NCBI RefSeq assembly: GCF_018555435.2
Contig: NZ_JAFEJT020000004.1
Location: 1-64,000 of the forward strand
Length of the DNA: 64,000 bases
Direction: 5' to 3'
DNA from: Bifidobacterium amazonense
GTDB taxonomy: Bacteria > Actinomycetota > Actinomycetes > Actinomycetales > Bifidobacteriaceae
This document shows, one piece after another, positions 41,140 to 51,879 of the stretch. The number at the start of each line of letters is the position of its first letter. The first letter of the stretch is position 1. The notes below the pieces were generated by a model. It saw nothing but the letters and a program-made list of their open reading frames with translations. It was not told the DNA's origin and ran no database searches. The position numbers and the translations under genes are program-made.

Positions 41140-42475
41140 CCTGTTCCTCCTTGGTTGCTGATTCCTGTTGTGGCCCGGTAGAGGGCACGTCTTGCGCGGC
41201 CGTGGCCGTGGTGGCCTCCTCGTCCGTGGACGCGGACCGGCCGCGTGCGCGCACTCGTCGTGAGGCCCAGCGTATCCCGAAAACGGCCGCGACGCCAACC
41301 AGCGACAGCAGCCATGCGGCGAGCAGCCCCAACGCCGTCGGACGGCCGACCGATTGGGTGGACTGGATCACGTCGACGCCCATGACGGCGAGCCGTTCCT
41401 TGCCCAGTCCGCCGTTGGAGACGACGAACAGCAGGGAGGAGGCGATCGAAAGCATCGCGCACGATATGCAGAACCCGCCTGCGGGATATGCGAACGACAT
41501 GACGAGTTCGGCGTCGGGCTGGCTGTTCGCGACATCCACGTTCATCGCGAACCCACGCTTCGACCACATCGCCGCCAGGCCGGCGATCAGGCCGCAGGCC
41601 AGCGGGATGGACACGAGCAGCGCCCGGATCGTCTGATTATCCACCGGCTCGGGAAACAGGCCGAACACCGGGATCGACGGCAGGGCGGTGGACTGTCCGA
41701 TCCACAGCGTGAACGAACCGAGATCCCCAATGGAGAAACCCGCGCCGAACAGCCAGGAAACGGCCCAGATGCACAGGTTCGGCAGCCATGCCACGCAAGC
41801 GACGGTGGTCAGGATGCGCGATCCGGTGCCCATGGCGAGCAGGTCGAACAGTTTGGCCATCGCCGCATGGTTGCGCACCGCCCAAACGATCACGGTGATC
41901 AGTCCGAAGGACAGATAGCACAGCATCAGCGACACGGCCGTCACGACCCCGGTGCGGATCGTTCCGCGCAGCCGTTCGGCGACCGAGGTCTTCAGCCATT
42001 GCGCGATTCTGGCGACGGTCAGCGAAACCGGCACGGCGGCCGACAGGTAGCCGATGGAGAACACCAGCGCCCCTTTGCCGAGCGTCACCAGCAGGTCGTC
42101 ATGCAGTTCCACGGTCGTGCCGTCGCGGAACAGTCCGTCGAACATCATCCATGTGATCAGTCCGCCGATGTATCCAGGCGCGTCGCATGACATGCGCTGC
42201 GCGAACGCCCGTACCAGCGCGATGAGCAGCACGGTGAGCAGCAGCGGCATGAGCGTCAGTCGGACCGGTCCCACGGTGAATCCGGAGCCCTGGCTGAGCA
42301 GCACGACCGCCGCCGTCAACGACAGCGAGTGGGCGGACAGGTTGTCGCCGCCCTCTTCCATGGAGATGACCAGCAGCATAAGGGCCATGAAACAGCCGAG
42401 GGCGATGGCGAACACCGCCATCGCCGCGGCCGCGGTTCCCACGCCTTTGAGCAGGGATTTGAGACGTGCGATCAT
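41087..42475 (-). CDS. DUF6350-like multipass membrane protein
   Basis: A 462-residue protein with about nine to ten hydrophobic helices, starting at ATG 42475 (ATGA overlap with sucD). The tail is hydrophilic and Thr/Glu-rich. Proteins of this kind sit between purH and sucD in bifidobacteria and are annotated as DUF6350. No catalytic motif is seen. Its constant coupling to sucD and purH suggests a cell-envelope or transport task, but this is unproven. Confidence 0.75.
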   Translation of the reverse strand: MIARLKSLLKGVGTAAAAMAVFAIALGCFMALMLLVISMEEGGDNLSAHSLSLTAAVVLLSQGSGFTVGPVRLTLMPLLLTVLLIALVRAFAQRMSCDAPGYIGGLITWMMFDGLFRDGTTVELHDDLLVTLGKGALVFSIGYLSAAVPVSLTVARIAQWLKTSVAERLRGTIRTGVVTAVSLMLCYLSFGLITVIVWAVRNHAAMAKLFDLLAMGTGSRILTTVACVAWLPNLCIWAVSWLFGAGFSIGDLGSFTLWIGQSTALPSIPVFGLFPEPVDNQTIRALLVSIPLACGLIAGLAAMWSKRGFAMNVDVANSQPDAELVMSFAYPAGGFCISCAMLSIASSLLFVVSNGGLGKERLAVMGVDVIQSTQSVGRPTALGLLAAWLLSLVGVAAVFGIRWASRRVRARGRSASTDEEATTATAAQDVPSTGPQQESATKEEQDDEHEPTNTTGTGIRLP

Positions 42476-43401
42476 ATCAGCGAGTGTTCGGCAAGCACCT
42501 CGCGCATGATGTCGGCGGTCTGTCCCGGAGTCCGGCCGACCCGGATGCCGACGGCCTCCAGCACCTCCTTCTTGTCCTTCGCGGTGCCCTTGCCTCCGGA
42601 GACGATGGCTCCGGCGTGGCCCATCTGCTTGCCTTCAGGCGCGGTGAAGCCGGCGATGTAGGCGACGACGGGCTTGGTCATATGCTCCGCGGCCCACTGC
42701 GCGGCGTCCTGTTCCGCGGTGCCGCCGATCTCGCCGATCATGACGACGGCCTTGGTGGCCTCGTCGGCTTCGAACGCCTGCAGCGCCTCAAGCAGCGTGG
42801 TGCCGACGATCGGATCGCCGCCGGCGCCGAGGCACGCGGTGAAGCCGATGTCGGACAGCTCGCCCATCAGCTGATAGGTGAGCGTGCCGGATTTGGACAC
42901 CAGTCCGAGCGGACCGCGCGAGACGATGCCGTCGGGGATGATGCCGAGGTTCACGCCGTGGGATTCCGGCGTGGAGGGCAGGGTCATCAGGCCCGGGCAG
43001 TTCGGGCCGACGATGCGCACGCCCTTGCGCAGGGCGAGTTCGACGAAGTAGGCGCTGTCCGCCACCGGGATGCCCTCAGTGATGACGACGATGAGTTCGA
43101 TGCCCGCCTCGACGGCTTCGACGACGGCTCCCTTGGCGAACTTCGGCGGCACGAAGACGACGCTGGCCTTGGCGCCGGTCTTCTCGCGGGCCTCGGCGCA
43201 GGTGGCGAACACGGGGACGTGCGCGTCCGAGCCGTCCGTGTTCGCGCCCGGGAAGTCGATGACCGTTCCGGCCTTGCGCGGGTTGGTGCCGCCGACGATG
43301 TTGGTGCCCGCCCTGAGCATGCGGGCGGTGTGGGTCATGCCCTGATGGCCGGTCATGCCCTGGACGATGACCGGTGCTCCGTCTTCGATGAACAGTGCCA
43401 T
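42472..43401 (-). CDS. sucD: Succinyl-CoA synthetase alpha subunit
   Basis: A 309-residue protein from ATG 43401 (GGAGAAC upstream). Features: V-Q-G-M-T-G-H-Q-G start, G-P-N-C-P-G-L, S-K-S-G-T-L-T-Y, and the phosphohistidine loop G-H-A-G-A-I-V-S-G-G-K-G. It couples succinyl-CoA hydrolysis to ATP/GTP formation with SucC. One-base overlap with sucC. Bifidobacteria have an incomplete citric acid cycle, so its role is probably succinate or CoA-ester balance. Confidence 0.95.
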   Translation of the reverse strand: MALFIEDGAPVIVQGMTGHQGMTHTARMLRAGTNIVGGTNPRKAGTVIDFPGANTDGSDAHVPVFATCAEAREKTGAKASVVFVPPKFAKGAVVEAVEAGIELIVVITEGIPVADSAYFVELALRKGVRIVGPNCPGLMTLPSTPESHGVNLGIIPDGIVSRGPLGLVSKSGTLTYQLMGELSDIGFTACLGAGGDPIVGTTLLEALQAFEADEATKAVVMIGEIGGTAEQDAAQWAAEHMTKPVVAYIAGFTAPEGKQMGHAGAIVSGGKGTAKDKKEVLEAVGIRVGRTPGQTADIMREVLAEHSLI

Positions 43402-44594
43402 CAGTTGTTCTCCTTTGCGTCCGCGGCGAAGCGGGCGGCCTTCCGCGCCGCTTCCTCCATGGTCTTGGCCACGTGCAGGTTCGGGTTTTCCGCCTGGGCG
43501 AGGATGCTCAGGCCTTCCGCCGCCGCGTTGCCGTCGAAGCGCACGACGATCGGCTTGGCGGCGTTGAGCTTGTCGAGCGCCTCGAGGATGCCCTTGGCCA
43601 CCTGCTCGCAGGAGGTGATGCCGCCGTACACGTTGACGAACACGGATTCGACCTGAGGATCGGACAGCACGATCTCGAGGCTGTCGCACATCACCGCAGC
43701 GGATGCGCCGCCGCCGATGTCGAGGAAGTTGGCGGGCTTGACGCCGGTGCCCTGCTCCTCGCCGGCGCCGGAGACGGCGTCGAGGGAACTCATGACCAGT
43801 CCTGCGCCGTTGCCGATCACGCCGACCTCGCCGTGCAGGTGCACGTAGTGCAGGCCGTGCTCACGGGCGCGGGTCTCATACGGATCGGCTTCGACGCTGT
43901 CGGAGAAGCGGGCCCATCCGTCGTGGCGGAACGCCGCGTTGTCGTCGAGGGAGATCTTGGCATCGAGCGCGCACAGCGACTTGGAGGATTCATCGTCCGG
44001 ATCGCCGATCTTGGCGAGCGGGTTGATCTCCACGAGCGTGGCGTCGTTCTCCTTGAAGCACCGCCACATCTTGAGCAGGATGTCGGCGGCCTGGTGCACG
44101 TCCGCATGGTAGAAGCCGATGCTGTTGGCCATCTCTACGGCCGCGGCCTCGTCGAAGTCCCCAAGCGCGTCGATGTGCAGCCGCTTGACCGCCTCGGGAT
44201 GCTCCCGGGCGATCTCCTCGACCTCGGTGCCGCCGTTGGCGGTGGCCAGCACGTCGTAGTCGCGCGAGGTGCGGTCGACGGAGATGGACACGTAGTATTC
44301 GTGCAGGATGTTCTTGGCCTCGGCGACGAGCACGCCGTTGACCTTGTGCCCGTGAATGGTCATCGGCAGGATGCCTTCGGCCAGCAGGATGGCCTCGTCG
44401 CGATTGTGGGCCAGCTTGACGCCGCCGGCCTGTCCGCGGTGGCCGATCTTGACCTGGGCCTTGATGACGCACGGGTAGCCGAGCTTGTCGGCCGCCTCGG
44501 CGACTTCGTGCGAATTCTGGGCGTAGATCGCCTTCGGCGCGGGAATGTCCTGCTCCTCGAGCAGCTCCCTGGCCTGGTATTCATACAAATCCAT
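43401..44594 (-). CDS. sucC: Succinyl-CoA synthetase beta subunit
   Basis: A 397-residue ATP-grasp protein. Motifs: M-D-L-Y-E-Y-Q-A-R-E-L, K-A-Q-V-K-I-G-H-R-G, E-I-N-P-L-A, and the glycine-rich G-G-G-A-S-A and V-F-V-N-V-Y-G-G-I-T regions. It binds ADP/GDP and succinate. The TGATG junction with sucD confirms co-translation, and a 72-bp gap separates it from apt. Confidence 0.95.
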   Translation of the reverse strand: MDLYEYQARELLEEQDIPAPKAIYAQNSHEVAEAADKLGYPCVIKAQVKIGHRGQAGGVKLAHNRDEAILLAEGILPMTIHGHKVNGVLVAEAKNILHEYYVSISVDRTSRDYDVLATANGGTEVEEIAREHPEAVKRLHIDALGDFDEAAAVEMANSIGFYHADVHQAADILLKMWRCFKENDATLVEINPLAKIGDPDDESSKSLCALDAKISLDDNAAFRHDGWARFSDSVEADPYETRAREHGLHYVHLHGEVGVIGNGAGLVMSSLDAVSGAGEEQGTGVKPANFLDIGGGASAAVMCDSLEIVLSDPQVESVFVNVYGGITSCEQVAKGILEALDKLNAAKPIVVRFDGNAAAEGLSILAQAENPNLHVAKTMEEAARKAARFAADAKENN

Positions 44595-44666
44595 GGTATG
44601 TATCCTATCCTCTGAAACCCCTGCCGGCGGAATCCTGCGGGCGTGACGTCAAACGTGCCGACACGC

Positions 44667-45257
44667 TTAGGCCGGCATTGTCACCAACGTGCTGCTGGGG
44701 ACGTCGCCGAGCTCGGCGAGCCCGTCAAGACCGATGAGCTCCATCACGAAGCTGAATCCCGCGACCACGCCACCCGCGCGGCGGATGAGGTCGGCCGCGG
44801 CCTTGGCCGTGCCGCCGGTGGCGATCAGATCGTCGACGATGAGCACGCGCTCCCCGGCCCCGACCATGTTCGCCTCGATTTCGATGCTTGCGGTGCCGTA
44901 TTCGAGATCATACGACTCGCCGATGGTCTCAGGGGGCAGTTTGCCCGCCTTGCGGACGGCGATGAATCCCTTGCCGAGACGCGCGGCCAGGGCGGGTCCG
45001 AACAGAAAACCGCGTGCCTCGAGTCCCGCGATGGCGTCGAATGAATCCGCAGGTACCGGCAGCGCGGCCTCAAGGGCATCGAGCATGAGCCCGAGCGCCT
45101 TCGGGTCGGCGAGCACCGGCATGAAATCGCGGAAGTTGATGCCTTCCTTGGGGAACCCCTGCACCGAGCGAATACGGGAGATGAGATAGTCCGCGTTGTC
45201 CTGGCCGATCTCGGCCAAACGTGCGATGGTGATATCGGATTGCGACATGGTCTGCAC
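44667..45257 (-). CDS. apt: Adenine phosphoribosyltransferase
   Basis: A 196-residue enzyme; ATG 45257 or the in-frame ATG 45248 (M-S-Q-S-D) could start it. The PRPP loop V-L-I-V-D-D-L-I-A-T-G-G-T-A is perfect, and A-G-L-E-A-R-G-F-L-F-G is the purine-side motif. It salvages adenine to AMP. Located between sucC and yajC on the same strand, in the usual bifidobacterial order. Confidence 0.95.
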   Translation of the reverse strand: MQTMSQSDITIARLAEIGQDNADYLISRIRSVQGFPKEGINFRDFMPVLADPKALGLMLDALEAALPVPADSFDAIAGLEARGFLFGPALAARLGKGFIAVRKAGKLPPETIGESYDLEYGTASIEIEANMVGAGERVLIVDDLIATGGTAKAAADLIRRAGGVVAGFSFVMELIGLDGLAELGDVPSSTLVTMPA

Positions 45258-45317
45258 CTGCCTTACGTGAAGGATGTATTCGGATAAAGGAAACTCGAGG
45301 TCGTGCGGCCGCTCGTG

Positions 45318-45734
45318 TTACTTGGTCTCGCCCTGCGCCTCGTCGGTCTCGGGCGCTTCGATGGCGCGGTCCACCGGCACCTGCGCCTCGTCAGCGTCGT
45401 CCTGCCCGTCCTGCGGCAGAGGGTTGCCGTTCTCGTCGACATCGTCGTCGCTCACGTACGCGGGGCGCACGTATTCGCGACTGATGGCGTTGAATCCGAA
45501 CCTCAGCTTGGAGCCTTCGGAGTCGATGACGATCTCCTCGTACTGCGCGTCGACGGAGACGACCTTGCCGATCACACCTCCGATGGTGATGATCTCGGTG
45601 CCGGGCTGCAGGTTGGCGCGGAAGTCCTGCTTTTCCTGCTGCTGCTTCTTGGCCTTCTTGGACTGCCACCACATCAGGGCGATCATGAAGACGAGGAAGA
45701 CGATCATGATGAGGTTCATGGACTCTGCTGGCAA
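45318..45734 (-). CDS. yajC: Preprotein translocase accessory protein YajC
   Basis: A 138-residue protein. TTG 45734 is favoured by AGGAG seven bases upstream; ATG 45719 is the alternative. One N-terminal membrane helix (N-L-I-M-I-V-F-L-V-F-M-I-A-L-M-W-W), a basic coil, and the conserved G-T-E-I-I-T-I-G-G-V-I-G-K-V core. The acidic C-terminal tail is longer than in E. coli. It associates with SecDF at the membrane. Confidence 0.9.
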   Translation of the reverse strand: MPAESMNLIMIVFLVFMIALMWWQSKKAKKQQQEKQDFRANLQPGTEIITIGGVIGKVVSVDAQYEEIVIDSEGSKLRFGFNAISREYVRPAYVSDDDVDENGNPLPQDGQDDADEAQVPVDRAIEAPETDEAQGETK

Positions 45735-45813
45735 GGCGGTACTCCTAACGGTTCGAAAAAAGACGCCGACGCCTCACGCACCGGCATGCGGTCATATGTC
45801 CAAGGCCAAAAGT

Positions 45814-46881
45814 CTAGAATAGCTTGCTGACATCGTCCTTGGGGACCAGGCCCAAATGGGACCAGGCCTTTTCGGTGGCCACGCGCCCCTTGGGTGTGCG
45901 GATGAGGAAGCCCTCGCGAACCAGATACGGCTCGCAGACGGTCTCGACCGTCTCCGATTCCTCCCCCACCATGGCGGAGAGCGTGTTCAGACCGACCGGC
46001 CCGCCGTTGAACTGTCTGACGACGGCGTTGAGCACGGCGATGTCGAGACGGTCGAGCCCTTCCGCATCGATCTGGTACAGCGACAGAGCCTCCTTGACGT
46101 CCCCGGGATTCACCATGTCCAGGTCATGGACGATGGCCCAGTCGCGCACACGGCGCAGCAGACGGTTGGCGATACGCGGCGTGCCACGGGACCGGACGGC
46201 CATTTCATAGGCCGATCCCTCCCCCAGATTCACGCCGAGCACCGCCGCCGAGCGTTCGATGAGCTTTTCCAGCTCCTCGTGCGGGTAGAAGTCCAGGTGC
46301 GCGGTGAAGCCGAAACGGGCCCGCAGCGGGGACGGCAGCATGCCTTCGCGGGTGGTCGCGCCGATCACGGTGAATCGCGGCAGCGTCAGCGGAATCGACG
46401 TGGCGCCCGGCCCCTTGCCGACCATCACGTCGACGCGGAAGTCCTCCATCGCGATGTACAGCAGCTCTTCGGCGGCCCTGGGCAGACGGTGGATCTCGTC
46501 GATGAACAGCACTTCACCGGAGTCCAGGGAGCTCAGAATGGAGGCGAGGTCTCCGGCATGCTGGATGGCCGGTCCCGAGGTCACTCGGATCGGCACGTTG
46601 AGTTCGTTGGCGACGATCATCGCCAACGTGGTCTTGCCGAGTCCGGGAGGACCGGCGAGCAGGATGTGGTCGGGCGGCACCTCGCGTTTGCGTGCGGCGT
46701 CAAGGAACAGCTGCAGCTGCGCCTTGAGCAACGGCTGGCCGATGAATCCCTCGAGCGCGTGGGGGCGCAGCTCCTCGTCGCTGACGGGTTCGTTGCCGAT
46801 CGGTGCGGCGGACACCATGCGCAGGGATTCCTCCCTTGCGCCGGTGTTGGTCTGGGCGTCGTATTCCATGCGGTCTTCCAT
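45814..46881 (-). CDS. ruvB: Holliday junction helicase RuvB
   Basis: A 355-residue AAA+ ATPase. ATG 46881 is chosen because GAAGGTG precedes it; a TTG at 46905 is in frame. Walker A G-P-P-G-L-G-K-T, Walker [10 protein letters not shown], sensor I G-A-T-T-R and arginine-finger region L-R-A-R-F-G are present. With RuvA it drives branch migration. Seven bases separate it from ruvA. Confidence 0.96.
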   Translation of the reverse strand: MEDRMEYDAQTNTGAREESLRMVSAAPIGNEPVSDEELRPHALEGFIGQPLLKAQLQLFLDAARKREVPPDHILLAGPPGLGKTTLAMIVANELNVPIRVTSGPAIQHAGDLASILSSLDSGEVLFIDEIHRLPRAAEELLYIAMEDFRVDVMVGKGPGATSIPLTLPRFTVIGATTREGMLPSPLRARFGFTAHLDFYPHEELEKLIERSAAVLGVNLGEGSAYEMAVRSRGTPRIANRLLRRVRDWAIVHDLDMVNPGDVKEALSLYQIDAEGLDRLDIAVLNAVVRQFNGGPVGLNTLSAMVGEESETVETVCEPYLVREGFLIRTPKGRVATEKAWSHLGLVPKDDVSKLF

Positions 46882-46888
46882 ATGGGCG

Positions 46889-47512
46889 TCACCTTCCGCG
46901 ATCAAGGGAGGTCAGGGCGAGTTTGAGCACGCGCGGCACATCGTCCTCAGCCAACGGCGTGGCCACGCCGTTGTCCCGGCACACGTTCTCGACCGCGGTC
47001 TGGGCGTCGGCCTGCCGCCAGCCGAGCGACATCAGTCCCTCCACGACCTGCCGCAAGTTGGGGTCCGCACCGGTCTGCCGCGAGGCGGTGCCGTGGCCGG
47101 ATTCGATTGCATCGAGATCGATGGACCCCTTGAGCTCGAGGATGATCTTCTGCGCGCCCTTCTTGCCCAGACCGGGGGCCTTGGCGAGGGCCGTGGCGTC
47201 GCCGTCGGCCACCGCCCTGGCCAGACGGTCGGGCGGCAGCGTGGACAGCAGCGACAGGGCGACCTTGGGGCCTATGCCGCTGACCTTCTGCAACTGGAGG
47301 AACATGCGCTTGGAGGCCAGAGACAGGAAGCCGAACAGCGTGATGGCGTCCTGGGAGACGCTCAGGGAGGTGTAGACGCGCGTCTCCTGCCCCGAGCGCA
47401 GCGAGGCGAGATCCGCGGACGGCATGCGAGTCTCATAGCCGACCCCGCCCACCTCGATCAGGACGTTGTCCGCGTTCACCTCCACGACGCGCCCGTTCAG
47501 CATTCCGATCAT
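46889..47512 (-). CDS. ruvA: Holliday junction DNA helicase RuvA
   Basis: A 207-residue protein. N-terminal OB fold ([12 protein letters not shown]), two helix-hairpin-helix motifs ([11 protein letters not shown] and [11 protein letters not shown]), and a short C-terminal domain that binds RuvB. It grips the Holliday junction. Standard ruvC-ruvA-ruvB order on the minus strand. Confidence 0.96.
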   Translation of the reverse strand: MIGMLNGRVVEVNADNVLIEVGGVGYETRMPSADLASLRSGQETRVYTSLSVSQDAITLFGFLSLASKRMFLQLQKVSGIGPKVALSLLSTLPPDRLARAVADGDATALAKAPGLGKKGAQKIILELKGSIDLDAIESGHGTASRQTGADPNLRQVVEGLMSLGWRQADAQTAVENVCRDNGVATPLAEDDVPRVLKLALTSLDRGR

Positions 47513-47622
47513 GGCAATCCCCTATCGTTCCCATCGGCCGCGACGCCCCGGGAAACGGCCGGAACGTCGAACATCTGTTCGATAGTCTATATGAGGCGCT
47601 CGACGGAAGGGACGCACGCGTG

Positions 47623-48210
47623 TCACATGCCGCGATCCGCGTTGCGCCGGCCGCGTCCGGACGAGCGCTGCGCGGCCTGCGCCCACTGTCGCTGCGCCGG
47701 CGTCAGATGCTGCTCGCGCTCCCCGCCCTGCAGCGCGCCGGCCGGGCGCAGCGCATGGCAGATGGCGATGGCCAGCGCGTCGGCCGCATCGGCCGGGGTG
47801 GGCGGTTCGTTGAGTCCCAGGATGCGGGCGACCATACGTTCCATCTGTGGCTTGAGCGCATGCCCGTTGCCGGTGATGGCCAGCTTCGATTCGGTCGGCG
47901 TGTGCAATGCCACCGGTATGCCGCGCTGCGCTGCGGCGAGCATGGCCATGCCGGCCGCCTGCGCGGTGCCGAGCACGGTGTTGCGGTTCTCCTGCGCGAA
48001 CACGCGCTCGATGGAGACCGTGTCGGGCGCGAACCGGTCGATTTTGGCCGCCAGGCCGTTGTAGATCGCCAGCAGTCGCAGATCCTGCGACATGTCGGGC
48101 GACGAGCGGACGACGTCGACGTGAACAAAAGAAAGCCGGCGGTGTGCGCCGGCTTCGATCACGCCGACCCCGCAGCGGGTGAGCCCGGGGTCAACGCCAA
48201 GGATGATCAC
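47623..48210 (-). CDS. ruvC: Holliday junction resolvase RuvC
   Basis: A 195-residue RNase-H-fold nuclease. Catalytic acidic residues: G-V-D-P-G (Asp 7), S-I-E-R-V-F (Glu 67 region), and the final [11 protein letters not shown]. It cleaves junctions symmetrically. The C-terminal 40 residues are a basic extension ([10 protein letters not shown]) usual in high-GC actinobacteria. It lies seven bases after yebC. Confidence 0.95.
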   Translation of the reverse strand: MIILGVDPGLTRCGVGVIEAGAHRRLSFVHVDVVRSSPDMSQDLRLLAIYNGLAAKIDRFAPDTVSIERVFAQENRNTVLGTAQAAGMAMLAAAQRGIPVALHTPTESKLAITGNGHALKPQMERMVARILGLNEPPTPADAADALAIAICHALRPAGALQGGEREQHLTPAQRQWAQAAQRSSGRGRRNADRGM

Positions 48211-48217
48211 GCGAGGA

Positions 48218-48973
48218 TTACTCCTCGTCGAGCTGGGCCATGACCTCGTCGGAGGCGGTCCAGTTGGAGTAGATGTTCTGCACGTCGTCCAGATCGTCGA
48301 GGTTGTCGATGAGCTTGGAGACCTTGCGGGCGTCTTCGAGGCTCAGCTCGACCTCGTTCTTCGGACGCATCACCATATCGGCGGAGTCGTAGTCGAAACC
48401 GGCGTCCTGCAGAACCTTGCGCACGGTGTGTAGGTCAGACGGATCGGTGATGACGGTGAACACGTCGCCGTCGTCGATCACGTCCTCGGCGCCCGCGTCG
48501 CCGGCCTTCTCGAACAGGTCGTCGAAGTCGACGCCCTCGCTCGGGACCTCGATCTGTCCCTTGCGCTCGAAGTTGAAGGACACGGAGCCGGAGGTGGCCA
48601 GCGAGCCGTTGCCCTTGGTCAGGGTGGAGCGCACTTCGGCGGCCGCGCGGTTGCGGTTGTCGGTCAGGCACTCGATGATCAGGCCGACGCCGGCGGGGGC
48701 GTAGCCCTCGTAGACGATGTCCTCGTAGTTGGCGCCGCCGGCTTCCTCACCGGAGCCGCGCTTGACGGCGCGCTTGATGTTGTCGGCCGGCATCGAGGCC
48801 TTCTTGGCCTTGTAGATGGCGTCGTACAGGGACGGGTTGCCGTCCGGGTCGCCGCCGCCCATGCGGGCCGCGATCTCGATGTTCTTGATGAGCTTGGCGA
48901 ACAGCTTGCCGCGCTTGGCGTCGATGGCGGCCTTCTTGTGCTTGGTGGTCGCCCACTTGGAATGACCTGACAT
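48218..48973 (-). CDS. YebC/PmpR family regulatory protein
   Basis: A 251-residue protein, [14 protein letters not shown] as start, then [12 protein letters not shown] and [10 protein letters not shown], all family hallmarks. Members act as transcription regulators or, in recent work, as factors that help ribosomes through proline stretches. It often sits with ruvC, as here. Confidence 0.93.
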   Translation of the reverse strand: MSGHSKWATTKHKKAAIDAKRGKLFAKLIKNIEIAARMGGGDPDGNPSLYDAIYKAKKASMPADNIKRAVKRGSGEEAGGANYEDIVYEGYAPAGVGLIIECLTDNRNRAAAEVRSTLTKGNGSLATSGSVSFNFERKGQIEVPSEGVDFDDLFEKAGDAGAEDVIDDGDVFTVITDPSDLHTVRKVLQDAGFDYDSADMVMRPKNEVELSLEDARKVSKLIDNLDDLDDVQNIYSNWTASDEVMAQLDEE

Positions 48974-49069
48974 AATGCTCCTACAGATCTACGAATAAAA
49001 CTGGCAAACGGGATAAGTTTAGAGCGCTTTGCAGACAACTGCCAGCGGCGTCGGCAAAGCGCCGGACAC

Positions 49070-49113
49070 AGGTGTTCCGCGGGACGGACGCACTCACGTC
49101 CCACGGAACACCT
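49070..49113 (-). terminator. Terminator hairpin of thrS
   Basis: AGGTGTTCCGCGGGACG (49070-49086) pairs with CGTCCCACGGAACACCT (49097-49113) with one C-A mismatch. Just beyond the thrS stop (49130). A further GCGCTTTGC/GCAAAGCGC stem follows at 49024-49062. No T-run. Confidence 0.65.
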
Positions 49114-49129
49114 CTGCAATCGGACCGGA

Positions 49130-51175
49130 TCAGTCCTCGGCCGGCGCGGCCACAGCGGCCTTGAAGTCGTCCACGGAGTTGACCTGGACGCGCTTCTTGA
49201 TCACGTCGAGGATCTGCTCGCGCGCCTGGTCGACCGGCACGCCGTTGAGCTGGCTGCCGTCGCGGAAGCGGAAGCTGACCGCGTTGTTCTTCATGTCCTC
49301 CTCGCCGACGATGAGGATGAACGGCGTCTTGGACTTGGAGGCATTGCGGATCTTCTTGCCGAAGCGGTCGTCGGAGTAGTCGATCTCGCAGCGGACCATC
49401 TCGTCCTCGAGGGACTTGACGAAGCCGGCCAGATGCGGCGCGAACTCGTCGGCGACCGGGATGCCGAGCACCTGCACCGGGGCGAGCCACACCGGGAACG
49501 CGCCCGCGTAGTGCTCGAGCAGCACGGCGAAGAAGCGCTCGATGGAGCCGAACAACGCACGATGGATCATGACCGGGCGCTGATGCGTGCCATCGGCCGC
49601 GATGTACTCAAGCTGGAAGCGCTCGGGCAGGTTGAAGTCAAGCTGGATGGTCGACACCTGCCAGGTGCGGCCGATCGCGTCACGGGCCTGCACGGAGATC
49701 TTCGGGCCGTAGAACGCGGCGCCGCCCGGATCGGCCACGAGGGTCAGACCGGAGTCCTTGGCAACCTCGGCGAGCGTGTTGGTCGCCTCCTCCCAGATCT
49801 CGTCGGAGCCGACGTACTTGTCCGGGTCCTTGGTGGACAGCTCGAGGTAGAAGTCGTCCAGGCCGAAGTCGCGCAGCACCTTGAGCACGAAGGTGAGCAG
49901 GTTGGTCAGTTCGCCCTTCATCTGCTCGCGCGTGCAGTAGATGTGGGAGTCGTCCTGCGTAAGGCCGCGCACGCGGGTCAGGCCGTGGACCTCGCCGGAC
50001 TTCTCGTAGCGGTACACGGTGCCGAACTCGAACAGGCGCAGCGGCAGCTCCTTGTAGGAGCGCTGGCGGGACTTGAAGATGAGGTTGTGCATCGGGCAGT
50101 TCATCGGCTTGAGGTAGTAGTCGAAGCCCTGCTTGGTGATGTTGCCGTCCGCGTCGCGTTCCTCGTCCAGGCGCATGGCCGGGTACATGGAGTCCTTGTA
50201 CCAGTGCAGGTGGCCGGAGGTCTCGTACAGGCCGCCCTTGGTGATGTGCGGGGTCTGCACGAAGCTGTAGTGGTACTTGCGGTGCATCTCGCGCGAGTAG
50301 TCCTCCATCGCGTTGATGACCGCGGCGCCCTTCGGATGGAACACCGCCAGGCCCGGTCCGATCTCCTCCGGGAAGGAGAACAGGTCCATCTCGGCGCCGA
50401 GCTTGCGGTGGTCGCGCTTGGCGGCCTCCTCAAGACGGGTCTGGTAGGCCTTGAGGTCCTCCTTGGTGGCCCATGCGGTGCCGTAGATGCGCTGCATGGT
50501 CGGGTTCTTCTCGCTGCCGCGCCAGTAGGCGGCGGCGGAACGCTCGATCTTGAACGCCTTGATGAAGTGCGTGTTCGGCAGGTGCGGGCCACGACACAGG
50601 TCCTTCCACACGACGTTGCCGTCGCGGTCGACGTTGTCGTAGAAGCTCAGCTCCTTGCCGGAGATCTCGGTGGCGGTGGACGGGTCGAGATGCGCTTCCT
50701 TGTCCTGGATCAGCTCGATCTTGAACGGCTGGTCGGCCTCCTCCTTGAGCGCCTCCTCCTCGGTGACGACGCGGCGGCGGAAGGACTGCGCGGACTTGAT
50801 GATCCGCTGCATGTGCTTCTCGATTGTTTTCAGGTCGTCCGGCGTGAACGGCTGGTCGACCTGGAAGTCGTAGTAGAAGCCGTCCTTGATGATCGGGCCG
50901 ACGCCGAGCTTGGCGTTCGGGAACAGTTCCTGCACGGCCTGGGCCATGACGTGCGTCGCGGAGTGGCGCATGATGCCGAGGCCGTCCTCGCTGTCGAGCG
51001 CGACGGACTCGACCGTGTCGCCGTCCGCAAGCGGCGTGTACAGATCACGCAGTTCGCCGTTGAGGCGCACGGCGATGATGTTCTTGTCGTCCGCGAACAG
51101 TTCGGTGCCGGTGGTGGTAGCTTCCACCTCCTTCGCTTCGCCGTTGACTGTAATGGAGATGGTAGCTTGCGCCAT
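49130..51175 (-). CDS. thrS: Threonyl-tRNA synthetase
   Basis: A 681-residue class II synthetase. N-terminal TGS domain (1-65), editing domain with [10 protein letters not shown] (the H-x-x-x-H site), and core motifs M-N-C-P-M-H-N, R-x-F-E-F-G and [12 protein letters not shown]. It charges tRNA-Thr. C-terminal anticodon-binding domain ends in an alanine/acid tail. An antisense ORF of similar length is a codon shadow. Confidence 0.97.
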   Translation of the reverse strand: MAQATISITVNGEAKEVEATTTGTELFADDKNIIAVRLNGELRDLYTPLADGDTVESVALDSEDGLGIMRHSATHVMAQAVQELFPNAKLGVGPIIKDGFYYDFQVDQPFTPDDLKTIEKHMQRIIKSAQSFRRRVVTEEEALKEEADQPFKIELIQDKEAHLDPSTATEISGKELSFYDNVDRDGNVVWKDLCRGPHLPNTHFIKAFKIERSAAAYWRGSEKNPTMQRIYGTAWATKEDLKAYQTRLEEAAKRDHRKLGAEMDLFSFPEEIGPGLAVFHPKGAAVINAMEDYSREMHRKYHYSFVQTPHITKGGLYETSGHLHWYKDSMYPAMRLDEERDADGNITKQGFDYYLKPMNCPMHNLIFKSRQRSYKELPLRLFEFGTVYRYEKSGEVHGLTRVRGLTQDDSHIYCTREQMKGELTNLLTFVLKVLRDFGLDDFYLELSTKDPDKYVGSDEIWEEATNTLAEVAKDSGLTLVADPGGAAFYGPKISVQARDAIGRTWQVSTIQLDFNLPERFQLEYIAADGTHQRPVMIHRALFGSIERFFAVLLEHYAGAFPVWLAPVQVLGIPVADEFAPHLAGFVKSLEDEMVRCEIDYSDDRFGKKIRNASKSKTPFILIVGEEDMKNNAVSFRFRDGSQLNGVPVDQAREQILDVIKKRVQVNSVDDFKAAVAAPAED

Positions 51176-51329
51176 GATTTGTCCTTTGCTATCGGGGCCC
51201 GCGTTACCAATGGGCAGGCCTGGACTGGTTAATCAACATGCGACACCATAGGATCGAGTGCCGACATTGGCCGTGAACGTTCCCAGGTCGCGGAGCCGGC
51301 GGACGACGTCATGCATGCAAGATGGCGGA

Positions 51330-51361
51330 AAATAAAGAAAGGCTCCCTTTCGGGAGCCTTT
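51330..51361 (-). terminator. Terminator of the tRNA cluster
   Basis: On the minus strand AAAGGCTCCC and GGGAGCCTTT (51361-51352 and 51347-51338) form a 10-bp stem with a GAAA tetraloop, followed by TTTCTTTATTTT. It ends the tRNA operon after the last tRNA-Gly. Confidence 0.88.
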
Positions 51362-51368
51362 CGACCGG

Positions 51369-51441
51369 AGCGGACAACGGGACTCGGACCCGCGGTCTCA
51401 ACCTTGGCAAGGTTGCGCTTTACCAACTAAGCTATGTCCGC
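51369..51441 (-). tRNA. tRNA-Gly(GCC), copy with altered T-loop
   Basis: Minus-strand tRNA with anticodon loop TTGCCAA (GCC). Identical in structure to the copy at 51880-51952 except that the T-loop reads TCCGAGT instead of TTCGAGT, which removes the near-universal U55. No CCA encoded; discriminator T. Confidence 0.9.
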
Positions 51442-51472
51442 AAAGGATTCCACCGTGAGAAGCGGATTCCAG

Positions 51473-51545
51473 TGGAGCTAAGGGGATTCGAACCCCTGAC
51501 CCTCTCCATGCCATGGAGATGCGCTACCAGCTGCGCCATAGCCCC
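51473..51545 (-). tRNA. tRNA-Ala(GGC)
   Basis: Minus strand, acceptor GGGGCTA, anticodon stem TCTCC/GGAGA with loop ATGGCAT giving GGC, T-arm with TTCGAAT. Discriminator A, no CCA encoded. All arms pair well. Confidence 0.94.
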
Positions 51546-51565
51546 GAAACGTGTTGCCACGCTCG

Positions 51566-51638
51566 TGGGTGATGTAGGAATCGAACCTACGACCCCTTCC
51601 GTGTGAAGGAAGTGCGCTAGCCGCTGCGCCAATCACCC
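51566..51638 (-). tRNA. tRNA-Val(CAC)
   Basis: Minus strand, acceptor GGGTGAT, anticodon stem CTTCC/GGAAG with loop TTCACAC giving CAC, T-loop TTCGATT. Discriminator A. Standard class I fold. Confidence 0.94.
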
Positions 51639-51667
51639 GATGTTCAATTGTGAATGCCAAGCACTCG

Positions 51668-51739
51668 TGGGCGATACAAGATTCGAACTTGTGACCCCTT
51701 CCGTGTCAGGGAAGTGCGCTACCTCTGCGCCAACCGCCC
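51668..51739 (-). tRNA. tRNA-Val(GAC)
   Basis: Minus strand, acceptor GGGCGGT, anticodon stem CTTCC/GGAAG with loop CTGACAC giving GAC, T-loop TTCGAAT. One base shorter in the D-loop than the CAC isoacceptor. Confidence 0.94.
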
Positions 51740-51779
51740 GGGTCTTATGCAACCGACCGAATCGCTTCGGCCGACTAAG

Positions 51780-51850
51780 AGGTGGGTACGAGAGTCGAAC
51801 TCGTCTATACGGCTTTGCAGGCCGCTGCCTAACCGCTTGGCTAACCCACC
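51780..51850 (-). tRNA. tRNA-Cys(GCA)
   Basis: Minus strand, acceptor GGTGGGT, anticodon stem GCGGC/GCCGT with loop CTGCAAA giving GCA, T-loop TTCGACT. Discriminator is T (U), the usual cysteine identity element. Confidence 0.94.
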
Positions 51851-51879
51851 GCAAAGGTCGTCAACTCATCGGACCTTAG

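Noticed and set aside
39511-41181. 556-codon plus-strand ORF
   Set aside because: Antisense shadow over purH, which is unmistakable on the minus strand.
49433-51232. 599-codon plus-strand ORF
   Set aside because: Antisense shadow of thrS; composition is Arg/Val/Leu/Gly-biased, with no domain.
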